From assembly GCA_902523495.1 (NCBI GenBank), contig CABYZU010000005.1:1-47358 (forward strand): a stretch of 47,358 nucleotides of DNA. Reading direction: 5' to 3'. Within the stretch, counting starts at the first letter, position 1, and the number at the start of each line of letters is the position of its first letter. Shown in pieces: positions 1 to 7,888 of this stretch. The DNA comes from an uncultured Pelagibacteraceae bacterium. Lineage in GTDB: Bacteria; Pseudomonadota; Alphaproteobacteria; Pelagibacterales; Pelagibacteraceae. The notes beneath the pieces were generated by a model. That model was given only the letters and a program-made list of their open reading frames with translations, was not told the DNA's origin and ran no database searches. Position numbers and translations under genes: made by a program.

Positions 1-477
1 TTAATGTTTCGAATTTTGAGGCTGAAGAATTTCTAAACTCTTATTTTTTTGAAGTTTCCTGAAATAAAGACTTACATGAACAATACAATAAAATTTTGTA
101 GAAAAAGCGGTTATGTAAATAATATTTTTGGAAGAAGATCTCACTTTGTTAATATCAATGATAAAAATTTTAATGTAAGGAACTTTCAAGAACGTGCAGC
201 AATTAATGCGCCCATTCAAGGATCTGCTGCTGAAATCATGAGATTAGCTATGATAAGACTTGACAAAAAACTAAAAAATCAAAAAAACAACAAAACTAAA
301 ATGTTACTCCAAATTCATGATGAATTAATTTTTGAAACTCCCAAAGAAGAGGTAAAAAGAATTAGTAAAATTATCGTAGATGAAATGTCAAGTGTCAGTA
401 TAAGTGATCAACATTCTTTTTCGATACCTCTAACTGTGGACTTAAACAGTGGAGAAAATTGGGGTGTACTTCATTAA
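1..477 (+). CDS. polA: DNA polymerase I, C-terminal fragment with an apparent +1 frameshift
   Basis: This is the 3' end of family A DNA polymerase I, which fills gaps in Okazaki-fragment processing and excision repair. The gene is cut by the window edge. The later part carries the polymerase motif INAPIQGSAAEIMR and motif C as QIHDELIFE, both family hallmarks. The polymerase reading is in frame 3 up to about base 47 (FEAEEFLNSYF) and then continues in frame 1 (KFPEIKTYMNN). The switch falls in a run of seven T at 44-50. Removing one T would give a continuous family-like sequence; as read, frame 3 stops at 60-62. Without the last ~140 residues the enzyme would lack its active-site C-terminus. 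An assembly or sequencing indel is more likely than a dead polA, but the sequence alone cannot decide. Confidence 0.88.
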
Positions 478-522
478 TTTAATTGCCCAAATTAGAACAA
501 TTTAGTATTTTTATAATCGCTT

Positions 523-1230
523 ATGCAGAAACAAACAATTGCTCTTGTAGATGATGATAGAAATATTTTAACAAGCTTGAGTATCGCTCTAGAAAAAGAG
601 GGTTTTAAAGTTCAAACATATATAGACGGTGAGAGCGCTTTAATTGGTCTAACAAGAACACCTCCTGACTTGGCTATAGTAGACATCAAAATGCCAAAAA
701 TGGATGGAGAGGAATTACTGAAAAAACTAAGGAAAAAAACTTCATTGCCAGTAATTTTTTTAACTTCAAAAGATGATGAAATTGACGAGTTACTTGGATT
801 AAAACTAGGTGCTGATGATTTTGTTAAAAAATCTGGGGGTTTTTCGATCAAGGTTCTAATTGAGAGAATTAGAGTTCAACTTAGAAAAAAAGACTCAAAA
901 GAGGTTTTGGAGGAAAACAAAAGTATCATATCACATGGAAAATTAAAATTAGATCCCTCTCAATTAGAGTGTGAATGGGATGGGAAACAATTACCGGACA
1001 AACTGACAACCACAGAATTTTTGTTAGTTAAAGAACTTGCAAAAAGACCTGGAATTATTAAAGAAAGAGCTCAATTAATGGATATTGCATATAGAGAAGA
1101 CACTGACATTGAAGATAGAACAATAGATAGCCACGTCAAAAGAATAAGAAAAAAATTTAAAAAGGTTGATCCTGAATTTTCAGCAATAGAAACTAGGTAT
1201 GGAAGCGGATATAGATGGAATGTTAATTAA
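523..1230 (+). CDS. chvI: Two-component response regulator, ChvI type (OmpR/PhoB family)
   Basis: This is a DNA-binding response regulator of 235 residues, normal for the family. The N-terminal receiver domain (about 1-120) shows the acidic cluster D10-D12, phosphoacceptor Asp54 in VDIKMP, Thr81 and a Lys at 102-103; the usual KP is KKS here. The C-terminal winged-helix domain (about 135-235) ends with the typical [13 protein letters not shown] and RYGSGYRW signatures. The stop codon shares one base with the start of the histidine kinase that follows (TAATG), so the two are co-translated. In Alphaproteobacteria ChvI with ChvG controls envelope and acid or nutrient responses; the actual signal in this organism is unknown. 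No clear Shine-Dalgarno precedes the ATG. Confidence 0.88.
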   Translation: MQKQTIALVDDDRNILTSLSIALEKEGFKVQTYIDGESALIGLTRTPPDLAIVDIKMPKMDGEELLKKLRKKTSLPVIFLTSKDDEIDELLGLKLGADDFVKKSGGFSIKVLIERIRVQLRKKDSKEVLEENKSIISHGKLKLDPSQLECEWDGKQLPDKLTTTEFLLVKELAKRPGIIKERAQLMDIAYREDTDIEDRTIDSHVKRIRKKFKKVDPEFSAIETRYGSGYRWNVN

Positions 1231-2771
1231 TGTTCAGCAATCTTCTTAAGAGTCTATCAATTTTAAAAAAATTTTTATTTATAAATTTTATATTTTTTAC
1301 AATTATTGGTTTATTCACTTTTATTTATCTTAAAAATGTTCAACCTAATTTGATAAAAAAAAAATCATCTAACCATATTGAAGTAATAAATAATACGATT
1401 GATAATTTAAAAAGACTTAATGTAAAATTCGTTAGAAAGGATATTAGGAAATTTTTGTTCTCTACGAGGTTTCTTTTTCAAAATTTAGACCGAGTAATAT
1501 TCTTTGACGACAAATTAAACTTGATTGGAGACACTGATACATTAGATCTTGATCCAAGATCTTTTTCTCAAAGACTAGATACTATTGAGTTAGAAGTGTT
1601 AGATTCATCTACAACAAAAAAAATTACTGAAGAAAAAAAATTGGATACTGGAAATAATAAAATCATTCCTTTAAACGATGTCTTAATGAATTATGCTTCC
1701 TCAAAAAATTTTGGAATTCCATACACTTTTACTGAAGAAGAATTTAATAAATTTAAATTAACTACAATTAAAAATGTAATGAAAGATGGAGAAAATTTGG
1801 GATATTTAGCAATTACTGAAAATGCAAATGATATCAAAGCTGCAATAGATGAGAGAAAATCATTTGTAATTAGAACTGCAATTGCTGTTGGGATAGTAAT
1901 CTTAATATTTTCTTTTGTTTTAAACAGGTATTTTTTAAAGCCCATAAAAAATTTGGTTACTTATACAAAAACAATTAAGAACAAGGAGCTAAAAAAAACT
2001 AATATTGATACATTAAAATTAAGAAACGATGAACTTGGATTATTATCGAGTTCTTTAGATGATATGACTTTAGAATTACAGAAAAGAATCTCTCATGCAG
2101 AAAATTTTTCTACTGATCTAGTTCATGAGATACGCAATCCACTTGCATCTTTAAAAAGTGCATCGGAAATCTTACATGACACAAATGATAAAGAACAAAG
2201 ACTCAAATTGATTAATATATTAAGCCATGATGTTCAACGAATCGAGAGATTAATAACTGATTACTCTCAAATGTTAAAAGATGAGGTAGCTTTAAGTAAA
2301 GAAAAGATTAAAAAGTTAGACATAGAGCCAATTATCAAATCTGTAGTAGACGACTTTAATAATATTTATAAACTAAAAAAAGGAATTAAAATTTCTTATA
2401 AAAACGATGGTAAAAATAAGTATTTTATTTATGGAATAGAAAATAGAATTGAGCAAATCATTGCAAATCTTTTGGATAATGCAATTTCTTTTAGTGAGAA
2501 TAATAAAGATGTAATAGTCCAAGTTTCTAAAACAGATGATAATAAAGTATTTATTAAAGTTTTAGATGAAGGCCGGGGATTTAAAGAAAAAGATATGAAT
2601 AAAATTTTCAATAGATTTTATAGTAATAGACCAGATAAATTTGGGCAACATTCTGGACTCGGCTTAAATATAGTAAAAAATTTAGTTGATTTACATAATG
2701 CATCTATTACAGCATCCAATAGAAAAGATAGAAAAGGTGCAAGTATGAAAATTGTATTTCCAAAAATTTAA
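1230..2771 (+). CDS. chvG: Membrane sensor histidine kinase, ChvG type
   Basis: This is the partner kinase of the upstream regulator, 513 residues. A first membrane segment lies at about 15-33 and a second at about 212-232, with a periplasmic sensor region between them. A HAMP linker follows (about 233-285). The H-box HEIRNPLASL puts the phosphorylated His at 299. The ATPase domain shows the N-box (ANLLDNAISF), a G1 box (DEGRGF) and a G2 box (GLGLNIVKNL). The start overlaps the regulator stop by one base. The domain order and pairing match ChvG (ExoS) of Alphaproteobacteria. The periplasmic part is poorly conserved in this family, so the ligand cannot be read from sequence. Confidence 0.87.
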   Translation: MFSNLLKSLSILKKFLFINFIFFTIIGLFTFIYLKNVQPNLIKKKSSNHIEVINNTIDNLKRLNVKFVRKDIRKFLFSTRFLFQNLDRVIFFDDKLNLIGDTDTLDLDPRSFSQRLDTIELEVLDSSTTKKITEEKKLDTGNNKIIPLNDVLMNYASSKNFGIPYTFTEEEFNKFKLTTIKNVMKDGENLGYLAITENANDIKAAIDERKSFVIRTAIAVGIVILIFSFVLNRYFLKPIKNLVTYTKTIKNKELKKTNIDTLKLRNDELGLLSSSLDDMTLELQKRISHAENFSTDLVHEIRNPLASLKSASEILHDTNDKEQRLKLINILSHDVQRIERLITDYSQMLKDEVALSKEKIKKLDIEPIIKSVVDDFNNIYKLKKGIKISYKNDGKNKYFIYGIENRIEQIIANLLDNAISFSENNKDVIVQVSKTDDNKVFIKVLDEGRGFKEKDMNKIFNRFYSNRPDKFGQHSGLGLNIVKNLVDLHNASITASNRKDRKGASMKIVFPKI

Positions 2772-2816
2772 ATAGTTCTATTGATTAATTAATTTTTAAT
2801 TGCTAGAAGTGCCACG

Positions 2817-4103
2817 ATGGAAGATTATAAAGTAAAAGATTTATCCCAAGCAGAATTTGGACGTAAAGAAATTTCAATTGCTGAAAGTGAGATGCCTGGA
2901 CTTATAGCTTTGAGAGAAGAATATTCTGGAAAATCTCCTTTAAAGGGTGCAAAAATTATCGGTTGTCTACATATGACAATACAAACAGCAGTTTTAATTG
3001 AAACTTTAGTAGATTTAGGTGCGGAGGTAAGATGGTCATCCTGTAATATTTTTTCTACTCAAGACCATGCAGCTGCAGCAATTGCAAAAGCTGGTATTCC
3101 TGTTTACGCATGGAAAGGAGAAACAGAGGAAGAATATGTATGGTGTATCAAACAAACAATCGAGGGAAAGAAAAATTGGAAACCAAATATGCTTTTAGAT
3201 GATGGTGGTGACTTAACAGCAATTATGCACAATGAATATAAAGATTTATTAAAAGATGTAAAAGGAGTTTCGGAAGAGACTACTACAGGGATAAAAGCTT
3301 TAAATAAAATGGAAAAAGAAAATTCTTTGTTAGTTCCAGCTATAAATGTTAATGATTCAGTTACTAAATCGAAATTTGATAATCTATATGGATGTAGAGA
3401 GAGCCTAGTTGACGGAATCAGACGGGCAACCGATGTAATGATGTCCGGAAAGATTGCAATTGTTGCTGGTTTTGGTGATGTTGGGAAAGGAAGTGCTGCT
3501 TCATTAAGGCAAAGTGGAGCGCGTGTATTAGTCACTGAAGCTGACCCAATATGTGCATTGCAAGCTGCAATGGAAGGTTATGAAGTTGTTTTAATGGATG
3601 AAGCAATTAGTAAAGCAGATATTGTTGTAACTGCTACAGGCAATAAAGATATCGTTACAGCTGATCATATGAGAGATATGAAAGATAGAGCAATTTTATG
3701 TAATATTGGACATTTCGATAATGAAATTCAGGTTGAGGCATTAAAAAATTATAAATGGACCGAGGTAAAACCTCAAGTACATGAAATTGAGTTACCCAGC
3801 AAAAAAAGAATAATTTTATTGGCAGAAGGTAGATTAGTAAATTTAGGTTGTGCTACAGGGCACCCAAGTTTTGTTATGAGCGCCTCTTTTACTAATCAAG
3901 TCATTGCTCAAATAGAATTATGGAATAATTACAAAAATTATGAAAACAAAGTTTATGTTTTGCCAAAGCATTTAGATGAAAAAGTTGCTACTCTTCATCT
4001 TAAAAAAGTTGGAGCTAAATTAACTAAACTTTCAAAAGACCAAGCAGACTATATCAGCGTAGGAGTAGAGGGACCTTTTAAGCCTAATGCCTATCGCTAT
4101 TAA
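2817..4103 (+). CDS. ahcY: Adenosylhomocysteinase (S-adenosyl-L-homocysteine hydrolase)
   Basis: AhcY reversibly splits S-adenosylhomocysteine into adenosine and homocysteine, clearing the product inhibitor of methyltransferases and feeding the methionine cycle. The 428-residue protein has the family signature [17 protein letters not shown] at 74-90, the NAD-binding GFGDVGKG at 218-225 and the conserved C-terminal tail ending KPNAYRY. It lies 45 bp after the histidine kinase and its 3' end overlaps tsaE by 17 bp in another frame. I looked for a SAM- or SAH-responsive leader in 2772-2816. The space is too short and I see no matching structure. Sequence conservation is high along the whole length. 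Confidence 0.96.
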   Translation: MEDYKVKDLSQAEFGRKEISIAESEMPGLIALREEYSGKSPLKGAKIIGCLHMTIQTAVLIETLVDLGAEVRWSSCNIFSTQDHAAAAIAKAGIPVYAWKGETEEEYVWCIKQTIEGKKNWKPNMLLDDGGDLTAIMHNEYKDLLKDVKGVSEETTTGIKALNKMEKENSLLVPAINVNDSVTKSKFDNLYGCRESLVDGIRRATDVMMSGKIAIVAGFGDVGKGSAASLRQSGARVLVTEADPICALQAAMEGYEVVLMDEAISKADIVVTATGNKDIVTADHMRDMKDRAILCNIGHFDNEIQVEALKNYKWTEVKPQVHEIELPSKKRIILLAEGRLVNLGCATGHPSFVMSASFTNQVIAQIELWNNYKNYENKVYVLPKHLDEKVATLHLKKVGAKLTKLSKDQADYISVGVEGPFKPNAYRY

Positions 4104-4542
4104 AAGTGATTTAATAAATCTATCTTCAGAAAAAAAAACAGAGGACTTAGCTAATAAGATTTCAAAAAAATTAAAATTAGGGCATGTAGTCTTTTTTGAA
4201 GGTGAGATGGGTGTTGGTAAAACCACATTTATTAGATACTTAATTAACAATCTTCAAAAAGAACACAGACTTAAAATAACTGAGGTTACAAGTCCCACAT
4301 TTAATATTTTAAATGAGTATAAAATCAAAGAGATCAAGATTAATCATTATGATTTATTTAGAATAAAAAATTTAGATGAAATTCACAATTTAGGATTATT
4401 TGATAATATTTCCAATGCTATTACATTAATTGAATGGCCGCAAAAAATAAAACCAAAACCGAAAAATTTAATTGAATTAAATTTTGAATATGGAAATGAT
4501 TACAAAATGCGAAAAGTACAAATTAAGGGTTTAAATTTGTAA
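4087..4542 (+). CDS. tsaE: tRNA threonylcarbamoyladenosine biosynthesis ATPase TsaE
   Basis: TsaE is the P-loop ATPase that works with TsaB/TsaD to place the t6A modification at position 37 of ANN-decoding tRNAs. Its 151 residues carry the Walker A motif GEMGVGKTT at 39-47 and the downstream [11 protein letters not shown] and HYDLFRI segments typical of the family. The start overlaps the end of ahcY. The order tsaE, then an aminoglycoside-phosphotransferase-type kinase, then a nucleotidyltransferase is common in Alphaproteobacteria, which supports the identification of all three. No ribosome-binding sequence is evident; translation may be coupled to ahcY. Confidence 0.92.
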   Translation: MPIAIKSDLINLSSEKKTEDLANKISKKLKLGHVVFFEGEMGVGKTTFIRYLINNLQKEHRLKITEVTSPTFNILNEYKIKEIKINHYDLFRIKNLDEIHNLGLFDNISNAITLIEWPQKIKPKPKNLIELNFEYGNDYKMRKVQIKGLNL

Positions 4543-4552
4543 TTATAGATAA

Positions 4553-5491
4553 ATGCAAAATCTTAAAAAATTAAAAGGTGACGCGTCACAAAGAAAGTTT
4601 TTTAGAAAGAAATACAATCATGTAAATTCAATTGTAATTCTTGCAGAAAACGAAAAATTTAAAAATCTTCTCGTATATGATGCAATTAGTAAGATTTTAA
4701 TCAAAAATAAAATTTTAGCGCCAAAATTATATAAAGAAAATTATAAAAATAATCAAATTGAGGTTGAAGATTTTGGAAATGAAACAATTTTGAAAATTCT
4801 AAAAAAAAGTAAAAAAAAAAAGTTTCTATTTTTTAAAGATATAATAAAATTACTTAATCAAATACAATTGATAAAAGATAGAAAAATTAAAAATTTTAAA
4901 AACGAATATTATCAAATACCTGAGTATAAAAAAGAAATATTAATTCAAGAGGCTAATCTATTTAATGAGTGGTTCGTTAAAAAAAATTTGTCAAAAAAAA
5001 AAAGAAAAAATTTTAATAAAAGGTTCAAAAAAATAATTAAAAATCTTGCATCATGTCTTAAATTGAAAAATGATAAATTTGTACATAGAGATTTTCATGT
5101 TTCAAATTTAATGCTTGTTAATAACAGAATAGGCGTAATTGATAGTCAGGATGCTTTAATTGGGAACAGGGCCTACGATTTAGCTTCATTAGTGGATGAT
5201 GTAAGATTAAAAACCTCAAAAGTTTTAAAAAAAAAGATTTTTAATTTTTATATAAATAGTCAAAAAAAAATCGATAAGGAAAAAATAAAAAATGATTTCG
5301 AAATTTTATCTATTTTAAGAAATCTCAAAATTATTGGAATATTTACACGTTTAGCAATCCGAGATAAAAAAAAGGATTATTTAAGATTAATACCTTACAC
5401 GTGGGATCTGATTTCTTTAAGGATCAATCAAAACGAAATTTTTTCAGATTTAAAAGATTTATTAAAAGATAATTTCAAAAAAAATTTATGA
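4553..5491 (+). CDS. amgK: Sugar kinase of the aminoglycoside phosphotransferase fold, AmgK-like (MurNAc/GlcNAc anomeric kinase)
   Basis: This 312-residue protein has the APH-type kinase catalytic loop HRDFHVSN at 178-185 and the metal-binding IDSQDA at 196-201, where relatives usually have IDFQDA. In species with the AmgK/MurU route, AmgK phosphorylates MurNAc (or GlcNAc) at C1 and MurU makes the UDP-sugar, which recycles peptidoglycan while bypassing de novo UDP-MurNAc synthesis. The next gene is a MurU-like nucleotidyltransferase that starts inside this stop codon (ATGA overlap), which is the main support for the specific call. The sequence is extremely Lys-rich. The fold is certain; the substrate is inferred from the pairing. 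Confidence 0.78.
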   Translation: MQNLKKLKGDASQRKFFRKKYNHVNSIVILAENEKFKNLLVYDAISKILIKNKILAPKLYKENYKNNQIEVEDFGNETILKILKKSKKKKFLFFKDIIKLLNQIQLIKDRKIKNFKNEYYQIPEYKKEILIQEANLFNEWFVKKNLSKKKRKNFNKRFKKIIKNLASCLKLKNDKFVHRDFHVSNLMLVNNRIGVIDSQDALIGNRAYDLASLVDDVRLKTSKVLKKKIFNFYINSQKKIDKEKIKNDFEILSILRNLKIIGIFTRLAIRDKKKDYLRLIPYTWDLISLRINQNEIFSDLKDLLKDNFKKNL

Positions 5492-6177
5492 AAATTAATA
5501 CTGCTTTAATTCTATGTGCTGGATTTGGTAAAAGATTAAATCCTGTAACACTTAAAAAACCTAAGCCCTTAATTCAAATAAAAAATCAAACAATTTTAGA
5601 GGACTGTATCGAAACAGTCATTAAATTAAGAGTTGAAAATGTTTTTATAAATACATTTTATTTAAGTGAGCAAATTACCAACTTTTTTAAGGATAAAAAT
5701 TTTCCAATAAAAATAAATATAATAGAGGATGGTAGAGATATTCTAGATACTGGTGGAGGAGTTTTAAATATGATTAAACATTCAAATGATAAAGATTTTT
5801 TTGTTTTTAATCCTGACACTATTTGGAATGAAAATTATGTAAGTGAAATAAATGATATGCAAAAATATTATTTTCAAAATAAATTAAATAATATTCTCTT
5901 GTTAGTAAATAAAGAACTTAGCTTTGATAATAATCTAGACGGAGATTTTGATTTAAAAGATAATTTAATTAAAAAAAGTTTTGAAAAAAACTTTATATAC
6001 ACAGGTTGCCAAATTTTAAATAAAAACTTGTTTCACGAGTACGAAGTAAAAAACTTTTCAGTCTCTAAAATTTGGAATAAATTATTAATGAAAGAACAAT
6101 TAAACGGATTTGAGAGCACTAATAAATTTTACCACTTAACGAACTTAGAAATTTTTAAAAAACTAAAAGGTTCTTAG
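5488..6177 (+). CDS. murU: Sugar-1-phosphate nucleotidyltransferase, MurU-like
   Basis: This 229-residue protein has the nucleotidyltransferase signature near its N-terminus: AGFGKRLNP at 11-19 followed by KKPKPL at 23-28, and a metal-binding NPDT segment in the middle. MurU converts MurNAc-1-phosphate to UDP-MurNAc. It starts within the stop codon of the AmgK-like kinase, so the two are very probably made together. The 3' end overlaps the convergent gpmA gene by 23 bp. Other small sugar nucleotidyltransferases (for example GlmU-N or GCD1-like) share the fold, so the UDP-MurNAc assignment depends on the neighbour. Confidence 0.77.
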   Translation: MKINTALILCAGFGKRLNPVTLKKPKPLIQIKNQTILEDCIETVIKLRVENVFINTFYLSEQITNFFKDKNFPIKINIIEDGRDILDTGGGVLNMIKHSNDKDFFVFNPDTIWNENYVSEINDMQKYYFQNKLNNILLLVNKELSFDNNLDGDFDLKDNLIKKSFEKNFIYTGCQILNKNLFHEYEVKNFSVSKIWNKLLMKEQLNGFESTNKFYHLTNLEIFKKLKGS

Positions 6178-6868
6178 ATCTCTCTTTATCTAGATATTTA
6201 CACTCGTTTATTTTAAAATTTTCACTAAATTTGATTATTAACGGATTTCCTGTTGGAATTTCTAAACTTGTAATTTGATTATTATCTAAATTGAACAAAT
6301 ATTTACATAAAGCTCTTATAGAGTTTCCATGAGCTGTGATTAATATATTTTTATCTATTAGTTTAGGTCGTATCTCTTTTTTGAAATACTCTAGAACTCT
6401 GTCGTATGTATCTTTTAAAGACTCTGAGTCAGGAATGAACTCTTTGGGAATTTTCTCATAAGTTTCAATATTTAGTGGATGATAAGAACTTTCTCTACTT
6501 AATTTTCCTGGTTTGAGGTCCCAAGACCTTCGAAATTCAAAAACTTTATCCTCACCAATTTTTTTTGCAGTTTCAATTTTATTCAATCCTGTAAGGTCAC
6601 CATAATGTCTTTCGTTTAGCTGCCATGCTTTCACAAAATCTTTTTTTGTTTTCAATATTTTTTGAATTATCTTAAGAGTATTGTTAGCTCTTAATTGAAA
6701 CGAAGAATAATATAAATTTATATCTAAATTTTGATTTTTAATAAGTAAACCAGCTTTTTCTGCCTCTATTTTACCCTGATCTGTTAGATCCACATCGACC
6801 CAACCAGTGAATCTTTTTTCAAGATTCCAAGTACTCTGACCATGTCTTACTAATATTAAAAAACTCAT
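6155..6868 (-). CDS. gpmA: 2,3-bisphosphoglycerate-dependent phosphoglycerate mutase
   Basis: GpmA interconverts 3- and 2-phosphoglycerate in glycolysis and gluconeogenesis. The 237-residue protein begins with the histidine phosphatase motif LVRHGQSTWN, with the phosphorylated His at position 9. It continues with RFTGWVDVDLT and ERHYGDLTG, and has the second catalytic His at 180 in TAHGNSIRAL. These features separate GpmA from generic histidine phosphatases. It is transcribed against its neighbours: the 3' end overlaps murU and its start lies 44 bp from the divergent VanZ-like gene. Confidence 0.93.
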   Translation of the reverse strand: MSFLILVRHGQSTWNLEKRFTGWVDVDLTDQGKIEAEKAGLLIKNQNLDINLYYSSFQLRANNTLKIIQKILKTKKDFVKAWQLNERHYGDLTGLNKIETAKKIGEDKVFEFRRSWDLKPGKLSRESSYHPLNIETYEKIPKEFIPDSESLKDTYDRVLEYFKKEIRPKLIDKNILITAHGNSIRALCKYLFNLDNNQITSLEIPTGNPLIIKFSENFKINECKYLDKERSKNLLVF

Positions 6869-6912
6869 CTTGTCATATCCAAAAATTATTTATAAAAAAA
6901 TCATTTAACTAA

Positions 6913-7308
6913 ATGTCAAAATTTTTTTCTACTTATAAAGCAATATTTTATTTAATTAATATCCTTTTAATTATTTTATATCTATATCCTGGAAGTCTAT
7001 TAGGCTGGATAATTTACGACAATAAAACTATACAACCCCAAATAACACCAGATTTTATTATATCATCAAATCATTTTTATGTATTTATGTTAATTTCAAT
7101 TATTGGTTTTTTAACCTTTATAAATTCTAAGATAAATATCTTATTAATATTATATTTGATTTTTCTATCTATTACGTTGGAGATTTTTCACTTAGTCATA
7201 CCTGAAAGAACTTTTCAATGGTCTGATTTATTTGGAAATTTATTAGGTGTTATTGTTGTAATTTTTCTTAATAATTTTATAAATAAATATGGGAGATTTA
7301 AAAAATAA
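6913..7308 (+). CDS. VanZ-like family membrane protein
   Basis: This is a small integral membrane protein (131 residues) with about four hydrophobic segments (roughly 8-28, 50-68, 72-90 and 105-123). The late segment has the VanZ-like pattern of a Glu and His before PER and an acidic/Asn pair (SDLFGNLLG). VanZ-family proteins are linked to glycopeptide tolerance in Firmicutes, but in Proteobacteria their role is unknown. The next gene, a lytic-transglycosylase-like lipoprotein, overlaps its end by 20 bp, so an envelope role is plausible. The family call rests on a short motif in a small hydrophobic protein. Confidence 0.68.
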   Translation: MSKFFSTYKAIFYLINILLIILYLYPGSLLGWIIYDNKTIQPQITPDFIISSNHFYVFMLISIIGFLTFINSKINILLILYLIFLSITLEIFHLVIPERTFQWSDLFGNLLGVIVVIFLNNFINKYGRFKK

Positions 7309-7888
7309 ATTATTAATATTTATTTATTTTTTTACGATCAGCTGCTCATCAATTCCTTCGAACACTTCCAATAGTTGCTCAATTTTTAGTGAAAGATATT
7401 TATGGTATAAACATACAAAAAAAGTTGAGCAAAAGTGGGGCACACCTATTTATATTCAATTAGCAATAATTAAAATGGAGTCCGATTTTGATTGGCTTGC
7501 TAAACCAGCAAGACAAAAAATTTTTAAAGTAATACCTTATAAGCGACCTTCTAGTTCCTTTGGTTATTCTCAAGCAGTTAAGGGAACTTGGGAGCAATAT
7601 AAAAGAGAAACTGGTAAAAAATTGGCAACGAGAGCAAGATTTAAAGACAGTGTTGACTTCATTGGATGGTATACAAATAAATCAGAAAATATTTTGAAAA
7701 TATCAAAGAAAGATGCTTTCAAACAGTATCTTGCTTATCATGAAGGCTGGGGGAATTATAAAAATTATAAAAAAAATAAGAAAGTAATTGGACTAGCTAA
7801 AAAAGTTGAGAGACAATCCAATAATTATAAAAAACAATTATTAAAATGTAAAAGTAGATTAAATAAAAAAAAATATATTATTTTTTAG
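7289..7888 (+). CDS. Lytic-transglycosylase (SLT-like) domain lipoprotein
   Basis: This 199-residue exported protein has a hydrophobic N-terminus ending in a lipobox-like TISC, with the acylated Cys at 19. The mature part resembles soluble lytic transglycosylases: a candidate catalytic Glu64 in KMESDFDW, then a SSSFGYSQAVKGTWEQY block equivalent to the Gly-Gln and Thr-Trp motifs of SLT domains, and a YHEGWGNY segment. Such enzymes cut glycan strands between MurNAc and GlcNAc. Its position after AmgK/MurU and VanZ-like genes fits peptidoglycan turnover. The 3' end overlaps the convergent RND permease gene by 11 bp. Confidence 0.74.
   Translation: MGDLKNKLLIFIYFFTISCSSIPSNTSNSCSIFSERYLWYKHTKKVEQKWGTPIYIQLAIIKMESDFDWLAKPARQKIFKVIPYKRPSSSFGYSQAVKGTWEQYKRETGKKLATRARFKDSVDFIGWYTNKSENILKISKKDAFKQYLAYHEGWGNYKNYKKNKKVIGLAKKVERQSNNYKKQLLKCKSRLNKKKYIIF

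Noticed and set aside
2772..2816. A SAM- or SAH-binding riboswitch before ahcY
   Set aside because: Only 45 bases separate chvG from ahcY and no conserved core or stem is visible.
3104..3535. A 143-codon minus-strand frame
   Set aside because: It lies entirely inside the strongly conserved ahcY gene.
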